Translations under genes and position numbers: made by a program
Assembly: GCA_015698045.1 (NCBI GenBank)
Contig: BLAL01000250.1
Location: 434,001 to 498,000, forward strand
Origin: Rhizophagus clarus
Taxonomy: Eukaryota > Glomeromycota > Glomeromycetes > Glomerales > Glomeraceae
DNA: 64,000 bases
Direction of reading: 5' to 3'
The notes under the pieces: model-generated
Databases searched by the model: none
What the model was told of the DNA's origin: nothing
What the model saw: the letters and a program-made list of their open reading frames with translations, nothing else
Part shown: piece by piece, positions 1 to 10,981 of the stretch
Numbering within the stretch: the first letter of the stretch is position 1
Layout: every line of letters begins with the position of its first letter

Positions 1-56
1 CCCTATTCTTCGGTAAGAATTTTACCCTTTATCTTCTGCGCTGGGTGATGACCAGA

Positions 57-1646
57 TTATGCTACTACCTCTACCTTGGTATCCAATTTGGAAAAATCAC
101 TGGAGAAAGATTGAGCAAAAACTTGCATAAACTGGGTATGGGTTTGTTCCCATTCTTTCATAAGATTATCTAACCATGCAGTACTTTCACGACTCTCTAG
201 AATACCGCGACGCAATAGCTCTTCACTGATTATTCTTTCGCGATCTGTTAGTAATGTATGATATTTTTTACGATCTTCATTTTTTTCTATTGATCTGTGA
301 TAAATTAGTATATCTCTCTCCAAGTCACTACTGAAGCATTTCACGTCCCACCTATGTTTTTCAGCCTCAGTAACGATCAAAAATTTCTCAGGATCGAGAC
401 TATGTTCAACGGCATATTGATAAAGACATTCCATCTTATTTGGGTTAGTCCTAGGAATCCGCGTTCGAGAAGTCGCGGATGTTACATTTGCTTGAGATTT
501 GGGCGAATTGACTGGACCTATTTTAGAGGAACCACCTGAAGAATTAGAGTCATGAGATAAAGGAATAGGTGTAGTTGATTCCTTTGGAGGCAAGACTTCC
601 AATACATTATTCTGATCGGATCCCTCTGGGACCTCGTTATCTTGTTCTTCATCTTCAGCTTCATCAGTGAATTCCATATTGGGTTTTTCTGTGAAGTGAT
701 CTATAATTGTTTGAATCTGAGGATCAGTAAATTTTGAAATAGTATCCGCACTATATGTTTTTATGTATTGAAGCTTGTCCATTCCTATTTTTTTGAATAA
801 ATCGTCAATCCTCAAAGCTTTCTGTGTTTGCCTACATAAAGTTTTGCGTTTAGTATTGGGAAGTTGTTTGATAATAAAATCGTATACCTGCCCTTTCGCT
901 TTCTTTTCCCCAACTTTATTGCTGACCATAAAATCTTTATACATTCTCTTGAATTCTCTAGCATAGAAACACCAACGCAAAGTTTCTTCTCTATTAGCTT
1001 CGATTGCTTTCTTTTTCTGCACCGCACGCAGTTTCATATAGATTAATAATATTAGGGAGGACCGCTCGCTCTTCATTTCTCTCTGCTAAAGAATTTGGGT
1101 GAACCAAGTTTGCTGAAATTTCAGTCACAGTCGTTTTTTCTCTCTATTCCTTTGCCTAATTTCTTCACTAACCCTTTTCTTATGCTTCTCATTCAAGAAA
1201 GCGACTGTCTCTTTTTCCTCCGATGATTTATCTGAAGACACTAAAGCATGATCATTCACATCCATTATCTCATATACATTTGATACCAGATTAATAGTAT
1301 TCAAGGAAACAGAGCTTTGAGGCTCTATCTCATCTATAGTATTCTGATCATATCCTGAAATCATTTCTTTAGAAGTAACATTCTCAGCTGAAGAATCTTC
1401 CTTGTTTTTCTCCAACTTTTCGATTCTGGCCTTGAGTTTAGCATTCTCGGCATCACGCCTCTCATTATATTTCGCATTCGATTTTAGAGTCTCTGCATTC
1501 CTACGCTTAAGTTCAGCTACCTCAGCATTAGACACTGTGAGCTTGAATCTAAGATCGCGGATTTCAGTATTCTCCTTCCTAAGCTCTGCGTTCTCAGCCT
1601 CAAGTTCAGTGATACACTGTTTCAATAATTTAAGCTCAGATGACAT
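57..1646 (-). pseudogene. Coiled-coil / Rhizophagus repetitive family protein, two internal stops
   Basis: One reading frame runs from the ATG at 1646 to 57, broken by TGA at 1125-1127 and TAG near 1089. The N-terminal 173 residues are a strong coiled coil with repeated ELEAENAELRKE-type heptads, followed by a basic stretch (EEIRQRNREKK). The C-terminal 339 residues carry a conserved-looking segment (GQVYDFIIKQLPNTKRKTL, then SADTISKFTDPQIQTIIDH), an acidic Ser/Pro linker and a helical tail. From memory this pairing recurs in many copies in Rhizophagus genomes, often near mobile DNA; its function is unknown to me. The TAG is followed by CAG and fits a CAG-to-TAG change. The segment between the stops contains one copy of a 28-bp repeat whose partner lies just upstream at 1709-1736. 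Non-coding decay is likely, but read-through or a missed intron cannot be excluded. Confidence 0.6.
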
Positions 1647-1736
1647 GATCTATTATATATAACTAATACAATGTATATAAGCATTCAAAATAAAAAAAAA
1701 CACGTAATTTTGGGCGAACCGAGTTCGCTGAAATTT
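1094..1736. repeat. 28-bp direct repeat pair flanking the coiled-coil ORF
   Basis: Copies lie at 1094-1121 and 1709-1736, both starting TTTGGG and ending CTGAAATTT. They differ at three positions, and each difference is CpG in the second copy and TpG or CpA in the first. The second copy holds a perfect 6-bp inverted repeat, GCGAAC-CGA-GTTCGC. The pair brackets the N-terminal coiled-coil ORF, so it may mark an old insertion or exchange boundary. Confidence 0.55.
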
Positions 1737-1976
1737 GCCAAGAAAAATTCTCATATACATTCGTTAAAATAATACTTTATTTATGAAATAAATCATTGCC
1801 AGAATCTGGCCTATAATACATAAAATTTGCGACTATAGTGCTACATGATACTAAAATTATGGAGAATATACAGTGACATGAAAGTGATCCACTCGAGGTT
1901 GAAATGAATCATTAAAAAAATCAGAAATATAGACTTGAGAGTTCATTGGTCTTTCACTGACGGTTCCAGGATGGAT

Positions 1977-2449
1977 CTAATGAATACTTAGAGAAAGATT
2001 AGAAAATTGTACTCCCAACAGGCCTAACTGGTTTAACTGGTTATGAATTGCATTTTCAAGTACGCTAATCCTTTGACCTGTATTGATTGTAATTGCTTGA
2101 GCTACTTGATTGCTTGGAAGATTGAAGAGGTTCCCTATGGGAACGATAAGACAATTGAGAGTGATATCAATACCATCCCTATCATTGTTATTGGTCATTG
2201 TATAGCGAGTTTCCTAAATTTAAGAGCCCATAGTGAGTATTTTTTATGTCGCATCGCAAGCATACATAACTTCTGGCATATACTTACCTTAATTTTTTGC
2301 GGCAAGGTTGACTCAACTTCTATCTGTATTTTTTGCACTTTATATTTGTTTCTGGGCTCGCGGAATAATAAAAAGCCAGCAGGTATATGATTAACATTGT
2401 CGTCTGATGCCAAGAGTTCTATAAAAGCACATGGAAACGAAATCCTCAT
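1977..2449 (-). CDS. Two-exon hypothetical protein, 132 aa
   Basis: Exon 1 is 2288-2449 and exon 2 is 1977-2213, joined by a 74-nt intron at 2214-2287 that begins GTAAGT and ends TTTAG. Splicing keeps one open frame: 54 codons, then 78 codons and a stop. The product has beta-rich segments (HIPAGFLLFREPRNKYKVQK) and a helical C-terminus with an NQVAQAI...ISVLENAIHNQLNQL pattern that could mediate self-assembly. No domain was recognised. It lies among genes of the polymerase-helicase element on the same strand, so an accessory or structural role in that element is possible but only inferred from position. Confidence 0.5.
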
Positions 2450-2701
2450 ACCTTTTCACATGGAGATCTACTTTGCAAGACATATAGTTGGCTTTATGCC
2501 TGACGATCTCGAAATTGTGACTCCCTCAGCCCTCCATAGCATATGGTTTTGACGTTATTATTTACTTATATGGTAGGCCCTGTGTTGCAACTAGACCTTC
2601 TTTTACATTTTTCTTATGTTTGTTTGGGGAAAAAATTTATTTTGTCGCACAATTTGGCCGAAGGCGCAGTGCATGACTTAGCAATTCTTCTGAGATGATG
2701 A

Positions 2702-2926
2702 TCATTTCTCTGGACTAGCATTAATCGAACTGCTTGGGAAACTGGAATCAGAAATATCAAACATTTTATTCACATCGCTTTTAAACAATTTTACAAGATT
2801 TTCTAGTCTCTCCAAATTTTTCTCAAATACTTTAGTTAGCTCCTCCAGATCGCTAGGTAAATTATTGGATAAATCTTTTTTACTTTGTCCCTCTGGGATC
2901 CTTTTGGCTTGGCGCTTGCTTTCCAT
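2702..2926 (-). CDS. Small helical hypothetical protein, about 74 aa
   Basis: The frame is open upstream to 3001, but the upstream part translates as an oily Leu/Phe run and resembles an AT-rich intron ending TTAATTAG, so the internal ATG at 2926 is chosen. The product has a basic N-terminus (KRQAKRIPEG), a leucine-spaced helix (LEELTKVFEKNLERLENLVKL) likely to form a coiled coil, and a Ser-rich tail. The family was not recognised. It lies 114 nt downstream of the helicase stop and on the same strand. Confidence 0.35.
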   Translation of the reverse strand: MESKRQAKRIPEGQSKKDLSNNLPSDLEELTKVFEKNLERLENLVKLFKSDVNKMFDISDSSFPSSSINASPEK

Positions 2927-3039
2927 TCTTACCTTCAGTACTGCGGAAGTTAGTCTAATTAATGGGAAGAAAAAAAATAATAATAATGTATACGATTCCA
3001 AATAACCTGTCTATCCTTTAGTCTAGTCATGGCAGTAAC

Positions 3040-4545
3040 TTAGACTCTGTGATTTCGGTTACAAAGAAGACAAGTTAGGCATACATTCCCTTTGATATGC
3101 CCCAAATTATTATGAATTCGATCTACTGTCCATTGTAATATGTCTCCTGGCTGATCCCATTCGAATTTCATTTCTATAAGACATAATGCACATTTATCTT
3201 CTTGATTTTGTTTTAACATGAGGATATAGTCAACTGTTAGATCAAAATCACGGCCCTTTTCTTTGTCCTGGCCCATATATTTGATAAGCTTTTCCTGAAT
3301 AGAAGGCCTTAGTTTATGCTCTAGCCTTCTTTTCTTTTTTGCCTCTTCAATCTCTTGGGCAATTTCAGGAGATAATGGAGGTGCCTCAGCCCGAATGAGT
3401 TGGCTTAAATATTCTACATGACCAACTGCTAAATATATTAGGTTATCCCAGGCTAGGTTTTCATCGATAACCCAAACACGCTGTGGTGACTTAAGAGTCA
3501 TCCCTTGACTAGTATGGATGGTCATAGCATATCCAAGTTCCCAATCTATAACTTTTTTATCTGCCAACATATCTTTTAAGAATTTATCAGGGAGTGTATT
3601 TAAGGGTAAGTTCACTATGTCATTTTTCACTAACTCTTTCTTTTCGGATGAACCAGGGATTGGAACAAGACAATTTTGTTTACGTCCATCTCTTGGCCTA
3701 TAGATTAATGGGATCAGCACATTGGGATATTTTTCTTGATGAAGTTTTAAGCATCTTTGGGAAGCAATTCTTTGAGAAAGTAGATATGCTGATAAGATAC
3801 GATCTGATGGCTTCCATTCAGCTTCAAGATATTCCCATTTTTCTGTGACTGGAAGTGCTTCACAGAATAGGTCTGACTGCACTCTGTTATTTTGCCATCG
3901 CATGTTTTTTTTAAGCTCTTGTAATCTAGAACATTTAGCCCGATAGTTGGTCAATACTTCTTCATAGTAATCAACTCGCTCTTTTAACCAGCTATGAGGC
4001 ATTTCTCCAAAGAATGGCGGAGGCTGAGCATCGTCTCCACAACAGATTACCTGACACTTCTGTTCTAACAAATAGTTAATAAACATTTCGAGAATATGCC
4101 TAGGTACCGTACATACCTCATCCCAGATAACTACTCGTGGAAATTTCTTTTCTCCCATGCGTTCAGGAGTCCACTCTCCTACACCATTTCACCTAAAGAA
4201 GCTATGCCAAGTTTGGGCTTTTACCTTACGATCATTCTGGAAGTCTTTAGCCAATGCATTCGTATGAGTAAAGACTACCATATTTATATCTTTAAAGATT
4301 CAGATTGCGCGTGTTGTCTTCCCAGAACCACCACCTCCATTGAGATATGAAATTCGAGATCTTGTAATAGGATCATGAATTGATGGAGCAATACTATTAG
4401 TAATATTTTTAATCAATTTCCAATGCCTATTTTTTGGCCAGTATATGACATTAGGATCTGGTCCATGAATCTTCTCACCTTTATCACGCCATTGGCCAGG
4501 CTGAATTTCTCAAATCCTTTCTTCCGCTCCCTTATTCAAGGACTG
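3040..4545 (-). pseudogene. SF1 helicase with C-terminal HNH domain (3' part of polymerase-helicase gene)
   Basis: Superfamily 1 DNA helicase motifs are visible in order. The Walker A sequence GGGGSGKTT is at about 4319-4345. A DEVC Walker B follows the ATG at 4158, then a GDDAQPP motif III, a TIHTSQGMTL motif V/VI region and a terminal LIYLAVGHVEYLSQLIR. The last 50 residues carry two CxxC pairs around VDRIHNNLGHIKGNV, an HNH or endonuclease VII-like fold. The frame continues upstream of 4158 through three TGA stops at 4189, 4300 and 4510, all in phase. Their contexts suggest former Trp, Arg and Arg codons. The polymerase part lies directly upstream on the same strand. The likely role is unwinding during replication of the element. 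Confidence 0.7.
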
Positions 4546-4611
4546 CGGGAGATCATCCTGAAATCTGTGATTGAGGGAGCAGGCATTTTTCTAATGACCT
4601 AAACAAAAGTA

Positions 4612-5930
4612 CTATTCTCCAAAGCAAACAGCACATACGAATGGCTTATGCTCATTACATGATAAATAGACTTGATTTCTGTTTGCTACGTGAACTATCA
4701 CTTCTTCAATGAATTTTTTGACTGCTTCTTTTGAATAATAGACTCCTACTTCACACATTGCACAAGAAGGAGCTTTATGCGGACATTGAAACTTACTAGT
4801 ATCTACTCCTCCCTTGTGATTAGGAGGGCGCTTAGCTTGTTTAAAGAAGGCAGATACATTTTCAATCTTATACAAAACCTCTCTTCGTATATATATAGAA
4901 TCTGTTGCGATTCTTACTACTTCATTAGGGCCAAATCTTCAGAGCATTTCAAGCAGATTTATATGGGCATATGCTAACATCAAAGCCCGTAAATGTGTAT
5001 ATTGGGGCTGATGACCTTCATAGTATGTAAGTATATATCCAAGCGGACATTTATCACTACCTGCATATGTTCCCTCCTTAATGCAATCCTGGATTAGGAA
5101 GTCAAGCTCACCTTTATCTATTACAACTCGGTGAGTAAGGCGTTTTTCCTCAACTTTATTTTCCTGTGTGAACTTTCTTATGATTGCGCAACTTATATCC
5201 CAATTTTTAGGTAACCATACCTTTGTTTGCTTGGTAAGAGAAATAATAGCTTCACCTATAGTTACACTTTTCAGGATACCTACTTCAAGAAGATATCGTA
5301 GAAGTACAATAGGGGTCCAGCCTTTTGTCTTTCCACATCCTTCTCCACTCCGACAAGCAAAATGTTTTCCATACCAGACAGGAATTGCTAAATGAATATT
5401 AGGAACAAATTTATAGGATCTTACCTGTGCAAATCCTGTGATATCATCAGATGGTAATTCCCCATTCACTGCTACTCGGACAAGATGGTGTGTTGGATGG
5501 CCAAATCGTTTGAACCATAGGAAACATTCTCCCTGACCACGCATACTTGCTGGATAACATTCCTTTATATCTATACATACAATATTTTCAACTTGATAAT
5601 TAGGCGCATTCCAGCATCCTCCATGCCTATGTTCGACACAAGATTGCTTTATATTTTCATGTACACTAGCTGGAGTAGGATGCCAATCATTGATATCATT
5701 AGCAAGTTTGCTTCCGGCATGATTAGCACCAAATACCTGTTCTGCTAACTCAACTATTTTAAGCGATTCTAAAGACTCCTCCTTTCTTTCTTCACTAATT
5801 ATTCCTTCCTGAAATTGCCAGTTTACCGCATCCTCAAATAATTCCTTACATGCTTTTATAATATCTGTATGCTTTATCCATGTTCTAAATGTACGACCAT
5901 CTTCTAGAACAAATTGGGATATTTGACTGG
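4612..5930 (-). pseudogene. Family B-like DNA polymerase core
   Basis: One frame is open from about 5930 to 4612 apart from a TGA at 4939-4941. Residues just upstream of the internal ATG at 5544 read IDIKECYPASM, matching the DxxxLYPS motif A of family B polymerases. RIATDSIYI near 4890-4917 matches motif C (YxDTDS), and IIRKFTQ may be a divergent motif B. The TGA falls between LEML and RFGPNE, where CGA is the simplest ancestor. A cysteine cluster follows motif C (CPHKAPSCAMCEVG, then CNEHKPFVCAVC) and may bind zinc. The frame is shifted by one base against the upstream ORF near 5925 and against the helicase between 4545 and 4612. Divergence from standard PolB is high, so subfamily is not assigned. 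Confidence 0.6.
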
Positions 5931-7567
5931 ATCTCTTCTAATGTTTCACCTTTCCCAGGTTCAAGTCCAATAAGCCATATTGCTTCTGGCTCTTGAAGAG
6001 CTTTATTAATGGCCTTCCATGCATTATCATTATAATACTCCACCATTCGATCTCTTGGAAAGTGATGGTTTCTAGGGAATGCATGGCCGTTGTGAACTAC
6101 CATTTCTATCTCTTCAAACCTTCCTGTTCGATATTTTCCGCTATTAAAGATAGTCCCATGAGTAATATCAAGTAATTTTATCGGCCTTTTAAGTATTTTT
6201 TCCAATTCTGCTACATCATCTACCCTCGCACCAGGTTGGCGCATTCTTTTTTCCCATGTGCCAATTTTTTGTTTACGTATATTAGTAAGCCCATACCCTC
6301 TTTTTGCTTTTTCAAAATGCTCTATTACTCGCTGGGCTACACAGTTAAGTGTACCATCTTTCATTGGCATTAATCGTTTACTATCTGGCTCCCAGATTTG
6401 ATACAACCCATATGCAACTGCATTTGCATCAAGTTCTATATATTCTGATTGGTTTTCACCTTGAATGATTTTAACTAAAAATTTCTCATCAATTCCTACC
6501 CAGAAGCCTGGCTTTGTTTTCTTTGTAAGGATAACATTTGGACCTCCTGGAACGAATTTCTTACCAGCCCTCTTTGATTCTCGAATAGGCTGGTATTTAT
6601 CAACAATTTTAAATGCATAGTTATGCCTTCCATCATAGGAAGAACCGTTTCTAACAAATTTTACTCTTATAAGAAACTTATCATTATCTATTGCATTTAA
6701 AATCTCTTTTGCACGTCCTTTAGTCATCCCAGCTTCGTACATTTCTGTTGACTCAAAATTCTCTTCTATAAATGCTATCCATTCTGGACTTCCTTTGTTT
6801 TCTACCTTGTATTTCCGTATTAATGACTCAATCTTTTCTGAAATTGCTTTTTCATTGCACAAACCCCGTTGTAAATATACCTCTTTTGCTTTTTTTGCTA
6901 CTTCTTGTTCGCTTCTAGCTGATAATAATATATTTGTTAATACTTTGCTCGAAACTTTTGCAAACCAAGTTGAAAATGTATATTCAGCACCATCTACTTT
7001 AAACTTGTCTTTTGCCATCTGAATTCCTTTTTGCCACACTTCCCAATGCTCTTCATTATCCAGAAAGGAAACTGGCCAAGGCACTTTTTTATCTAGATCC
7101 TTTGGGTCTTCTTTAGAATCATCCTTTCGCTCCTCTCTGTATGCTTGAGTAATTGGACCAGATCCTGCTTCAGAATCCTCTTCTATTAGTGGGGATACTT
7201 TGGTTTTTTTTTGCCGTTTACTAGAAGACTTTTCCATTAAATCAAACCATTCTGTATCTGTTTTTGGGATCTTTTTATTAATAATGGCTGGATTATTTTT
7301 TATTTCAGGTTTCGCAAGCCAGTTAGCCAAATCCTCTATAGATAGATGCGTTGCTTGGTCTGGTCTCTCTGGGACCTCTTCATGATGGACTACAGGAGAT
7401 GGAGAATTAGGTACCGATAATTGAGGGCTGGTTATATTAAGGTTAGATGACTGAATCAGATTAGGTATTTGAGTTTGCTTGCATTTAAACTTTCTGTTAA
7501 GATGATTTGTTAAATCACGAGTCTTTTTAAAGTCATCCTTTCCACATTGAGGACATTGAAGTACCAT
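5885..7567 (-). pseudogene. N-terminal part of polymerase gene: C2H2 zinc finger and OTU-like region
   Basis: This 560-residue frame starts at ATG 7567 with a zinc finger (CPQCGKDDF...HLNRKFKC) very similar to that opening the polymerase gene at 31021. A long acidic, Ser/Pro-rich linker follows, with PDQATHLSIEDLANWL, then a globular region. Residues about 415-520 contain DGTLNCVAQRV, LKRPIKLLDITHG and VVHNGHAFP. Their spacing resembles the Cys and His catalytic loops of OTU-type cysteine proteases; this is suggestive only. The frame ends in a shift to the polymerase frame near 5925, so the original product was probably one long protein with the two downstream features. Read as separate genes, the zinc finger and OTU-like region could still act alone. 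Confidence 0.55.
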
Positions 7568-7568
7568 T

Positions 7569-7991
7569 TTGATAGTAAGTGAATCAATTCAGTTGTTTGT
7601 ATTAATAGTACTAAAACTTTTGTTTAAAAATAAATATTTAATTAGGGTATATGTATTTTTTTATTCTGGATGTTTTGAACATTGGAAGGCTAGAGCACGT
7701 TTTCCTTGCAGGGTTTGTGGTAAGCCGACTAGCTCTGAACCTGTCCTTTGTAGAAAGTATGCTAATAGTTATTATGTGACCCAGTATATTAATAGGCTTC
7801 GAGATAGGGCTTTTGGAGGTACGGTACAAAAACTTGGAAATCAGATTGCTCAGGAAAATTTATTCCATTCCCTTACTTATGAGCAACTTATAAATAGATA
7901 TCATGACCGGCTTATAAAACTTAATATCTCACTTTGTCGGGAATGTTTTATTCCAATTGGAAAAGAAGAAGGAGAATATTGTAATGAGTAG
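7569..7991 (+). pseudogene. Zinc-ribbon protein gene cut by a hAT insertion
   Basis: Coding similarity to the gene in the terminal repeats of the element at 24265-32237 begins at HWKA (7681). Both share a CxxCGKPT pair and a YYVxQYxNRLRD segment. The product then extends with CRECFIPIGKEEGEYCNE, a CxxC...C zinc ribbon missing its last Cys. The stop TAG is the first three bases of the hAT element at 7989. Past that element, after its 8-bp duplication, the next bases encode Cys-Val-Pro-Leu and a stop, so the insertion removed the final zinc ligand. The true start is unclear: no good ATG lies close upstream, and the region before 7660 may be intronic. Transcription is divergent from the polymerase gene. 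Confidence 0.6.
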
Positions 7992-8265
7992 TGTTCCGCA
8001 AACGATTTGGTCAAATCAAATCAATTCGGATTTGATTTGAAGTTTGATTTGATTCGATTTGATAATTTTGATTTGCAAATCAAATCCAAACTTCAAAACA
8101 AGATTTGAGTTCAAATCCAAATTAAAAAAAAAGATTTGATTCGATTTCAAATCAAATTCAAATTAGCTTAAACTAATTCAATCAAATCCGAATCAAATCT
8201 GACAAATCCAAATCAAATCAAAATCAAATCAAATTAAATATACATAACCTGGTTAAACGTAATTA

Positions 8266-10981
8266 CAGGACCCCGAACAATACTAATATAACTCACAAAT
8301 GTATAAAGGCAGGGTCATATGACTTGCCGATCTAATCAGATAATCTGAATATCTGATCATTTTTTTTAATCATTTATCAGTTTATTTTTGTAGTGTTGCC
8401 AGACGAAAGACACGACCGGACTTTTGGAATTAAGGTAAGGGAGGGTGGGAAGTGTTTTTCGGTGTTTTTTTTAACTATTTAATTAATTATTTTTTTTTTA
8501 TTTTTGTAGTGTTACCGGACGAAATGCACCACCGGACTTTTGGAATTAAGGTAAGGGAGGGGTTGGGGAAGGTGTTTCATTGTTTAATTAAGTATTAACT
8601 TTTTTTTTTACTTTTTGTAGTGTTGCCGAACGAAAAGCATGACCGGACTTTTGGAATTAAGGTAAGGGAGGGTGAGAAATGTTTTTCGGTGTTTTTTTAA
8701 CTAATTAATTAATTATTTTTTATTTTTATTTTTTGTAGTGTTGCCGGACGAAAGGCATGACCAGACTTTTGGAATTAAGGTAAGGGAGGGGTTGGGGGAG
8801 GTGTTTCGTTGTGTTTTTTTTAATTAATTTAAGTATTAACTTTTTTTTTACTTTTTGTAGTGTTGCCAGACGAAAAGCACGACCGGACTTTTGGAATTAA
8901 GGTAAGGGAGGGTGGGGAAGTGTTTTTCGGTGTTTTTTTTAACTATTTAATTAATTATTTTTTTTTTATTTTTTTGTAGTATTGCCGGACGAAATGCACG
9001 ACCGGACTTTTGGAATTAAGGTAAGGGAGGGTGGGGAAGTGTTTTTCGGTATTTTTTTAACTATTTAATTAATTATTTTTTTTTTATTTTTTTGTAGTGT
9101 TGCCGGACGAAATGCACGACCGGACTTTTGGAATTAAGGTAAGGGAGGGGTTGGGGGAGGTGTTTTGTTGTTTTTTTTTTAATTAATTAAGTATTAACTT
9201 TTTTTTTTACTTTTTGTAGTGTTACCAGACGAAAAGCACGACTGGACTTTTGGAATTAAGGTAAGGGAGGATTGGGGGAGGTGTTTCGTTATTTTTTTTA
9301 ATTAATTAAGTATTAACCTTTTTTTTTATTTTTTTGTAGTGTTGCCAGACGAAAAGCACGACCGGACTTTTGGAATTAAAGTAAGGGAGGGTGGGGGAAG
9401 TGTTTTTCGGTATTTTTTTTAACTAATTAATTGTTTTTTTTTATTTTTTTGTAGTGTTGCCGGACGAAAAGCATGACCGGACTTTTGGAATTAAGGTAAG
9501 GGAGGGTGGGGAAGTGTTTTTCGGTGTTTTTTTTAACTATTTAATTAATTATTTTTTTTTTATTTTTTTGTAGTGTTGCCAGACGAAAAGCACGACTGGA
9601 CTTTTGGAATTAAGGTAAGAAAGGGGTTGGGGGAGGTGTTTCGTTATTTTTTTCTTTAATTAATTAAGTATTAACTTTTTTTTTTACTTTTTGTAGTGTT
9701 GCCAGACGAAAAGCACGACTGGACTTTTGGAATTAAGGTAAGGGAGGGTTGGGGGAGGTGTTTCGTTGTTTTTTTTTAATTAATTAAGTATTTACCTTTT
9801 TTTTATTTTTTTGTAGTGTGGCCGGACGAAAAGCATGACCGGACTTTTGGAATTAAGGTAAGGGAGGGTGGGGGAAGTGTTTTTCGGTATTTTTTTTAAC
9901 TAATTAATTGTTTTTTTTTTATTTTTTTGTAGTGTTGCCAGACGAAAAGCACGACTGGACTTTTGGAATTAAGGTAAGGGAGGGTGGGGAAGTGTTTTTC
10001 GGTGTTTTTTTTAACTATTTAATTAATTATTTTTTTTTATTTTTTTGTAGTGTTGCCGGACGAAATGCACGACCGGACTTTTGTAATTAAGGTAAGGGAA
10101 GGGTTGGGGGAGGTGTTTCGTTGTTTTTTTTTTTAATTAATTAAGTATTAACTTTTTTTTTTACTTTTTGTAGTGTTGCCGGATGAAAAGCACGACCAGA
10201 CTTTTGGAATTAAGGTAAGGGAGGGTTGGGGGAGGTGTTTCGTTGTTTTTTTTTAATTAATTAAGTATTAACCTTTTTTTTTATTTTTTTGTAGTGTTGC
10301 CGGATGAAAAGCTTGACCGGACTTTTGGAATTAAGGTAAGGGAGGGTGGGGGAAGTGTTTTTCGGTATTTTTTTTAACTAATTAATTGTTTTTTTTTTTA
10401 TTTTTTTGTAGTGTTGCCAGACGAAAAGTATAACCGGACTTTTGGAATTAAGGTAAGGGAGGGTTGGGGGAGGTGTTTTGTTGTTTTTTTTTTAATTAAT
10501 TAAGTATTGATTTTTTTTTATTTTTTGTAGTGTTGCCAGACGAAAAGCACGACTGGACTTTTGGAATTAAGATAAGGGAGGGTGGGTGAAGTGTTTTTCG
10601 GTATTTTTTTTAACAAATTAATTATTATTTTTTTTATTTTTTGTAGTGTTGCCGGGCGAAAAACACGACCGGACTTTTGGAATTAGGGTATTAAAACCTG
10701 AAAAAGAATAATAAAAATAAATAAATTTGGTATAAAATACCGAAAAAAAGTGAAAAAATAAATAAAATAAAATAAATTTTGGTAAATACCGAGTAATTTA
10801 ATTTACTGAAATTAGTATTTTTTAAAAATAAATCCACGTATATCTATTATAAACTCTACACAAACATAATATCCCAAATTGACCGATCTACGCAAACTCA
10901 ATTTGTAGGTTTAAAAAGTAATTTCATATAAACTCTACGCAAACCCGTATGTGAGTTATATTGGTATTATTCGGGGTCCTG
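8266..10981. mobile_element. Inverted-repeat element carrying the exon-like array, 6-bp duplication
   Basis: The termini are CAGGACCCCGAACAATAC and its near-perfect inverse at 10960-10981; the similarity runs on through AATATAACTCACA. The element is flanked by TAATTA at 8260-8265 and 10982-10987, read as a 6-bp target duplication. A TA duplication of the mariner kind is the alternative. A short element at 58797-59032 shares the CAGGACCC end and also has 6-bp flanks. The interior is almost wholly the tandem array. No transposase was found. Confidence 0.75.
8394..10690 (+). repeat. Tandem array of 20 exon-like 41-nt cassettes with about 75-nt intron-like spacers
   Basis: Twenty blocks begin TGTTGCCGGACG (or close variants) and end TTTTGGAATTAAG. 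Starts are 8394, 8510, 8621, 8739, 8861, 8980, 9098, 9220, 9340, 9455, 9574, 9697, 9817, 9933, 10051, 10174, 10295, 10412, 10531 and 10647. Each is preceded by a T-rich tract ending TTTTTGTAG. Seventeen are followed by GTAAGG and most of the rest by a near match; block 19 has ATAAGG and block 20 GTATTA. Many spacers contain TATTAAC, a branch-site-like sequence, 20-30 nt before the AG. Every block therefore has the layout 3' splice site, 41-nt exon, 5' splice site. Block length is constant although spacers vary in length. The blocks could be coding mini-exons, a non-coding spliced RNA or a minisatellite grown from one exon. Confidence 0.85.

Noticed and set aside
9908..10090. Frame reading through an array spacer (LPDEKHDWTFGIK and beyond)
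   Set aside because: It includes the T-rich spacer and depends on local unit length; splice-like borders are the stronger signal.
8394..10690. CRISPR-like array of repeats and spacers
   Set aside because: Spacers are similar to each other, not unique, and the context is a eukaryotic transposon.
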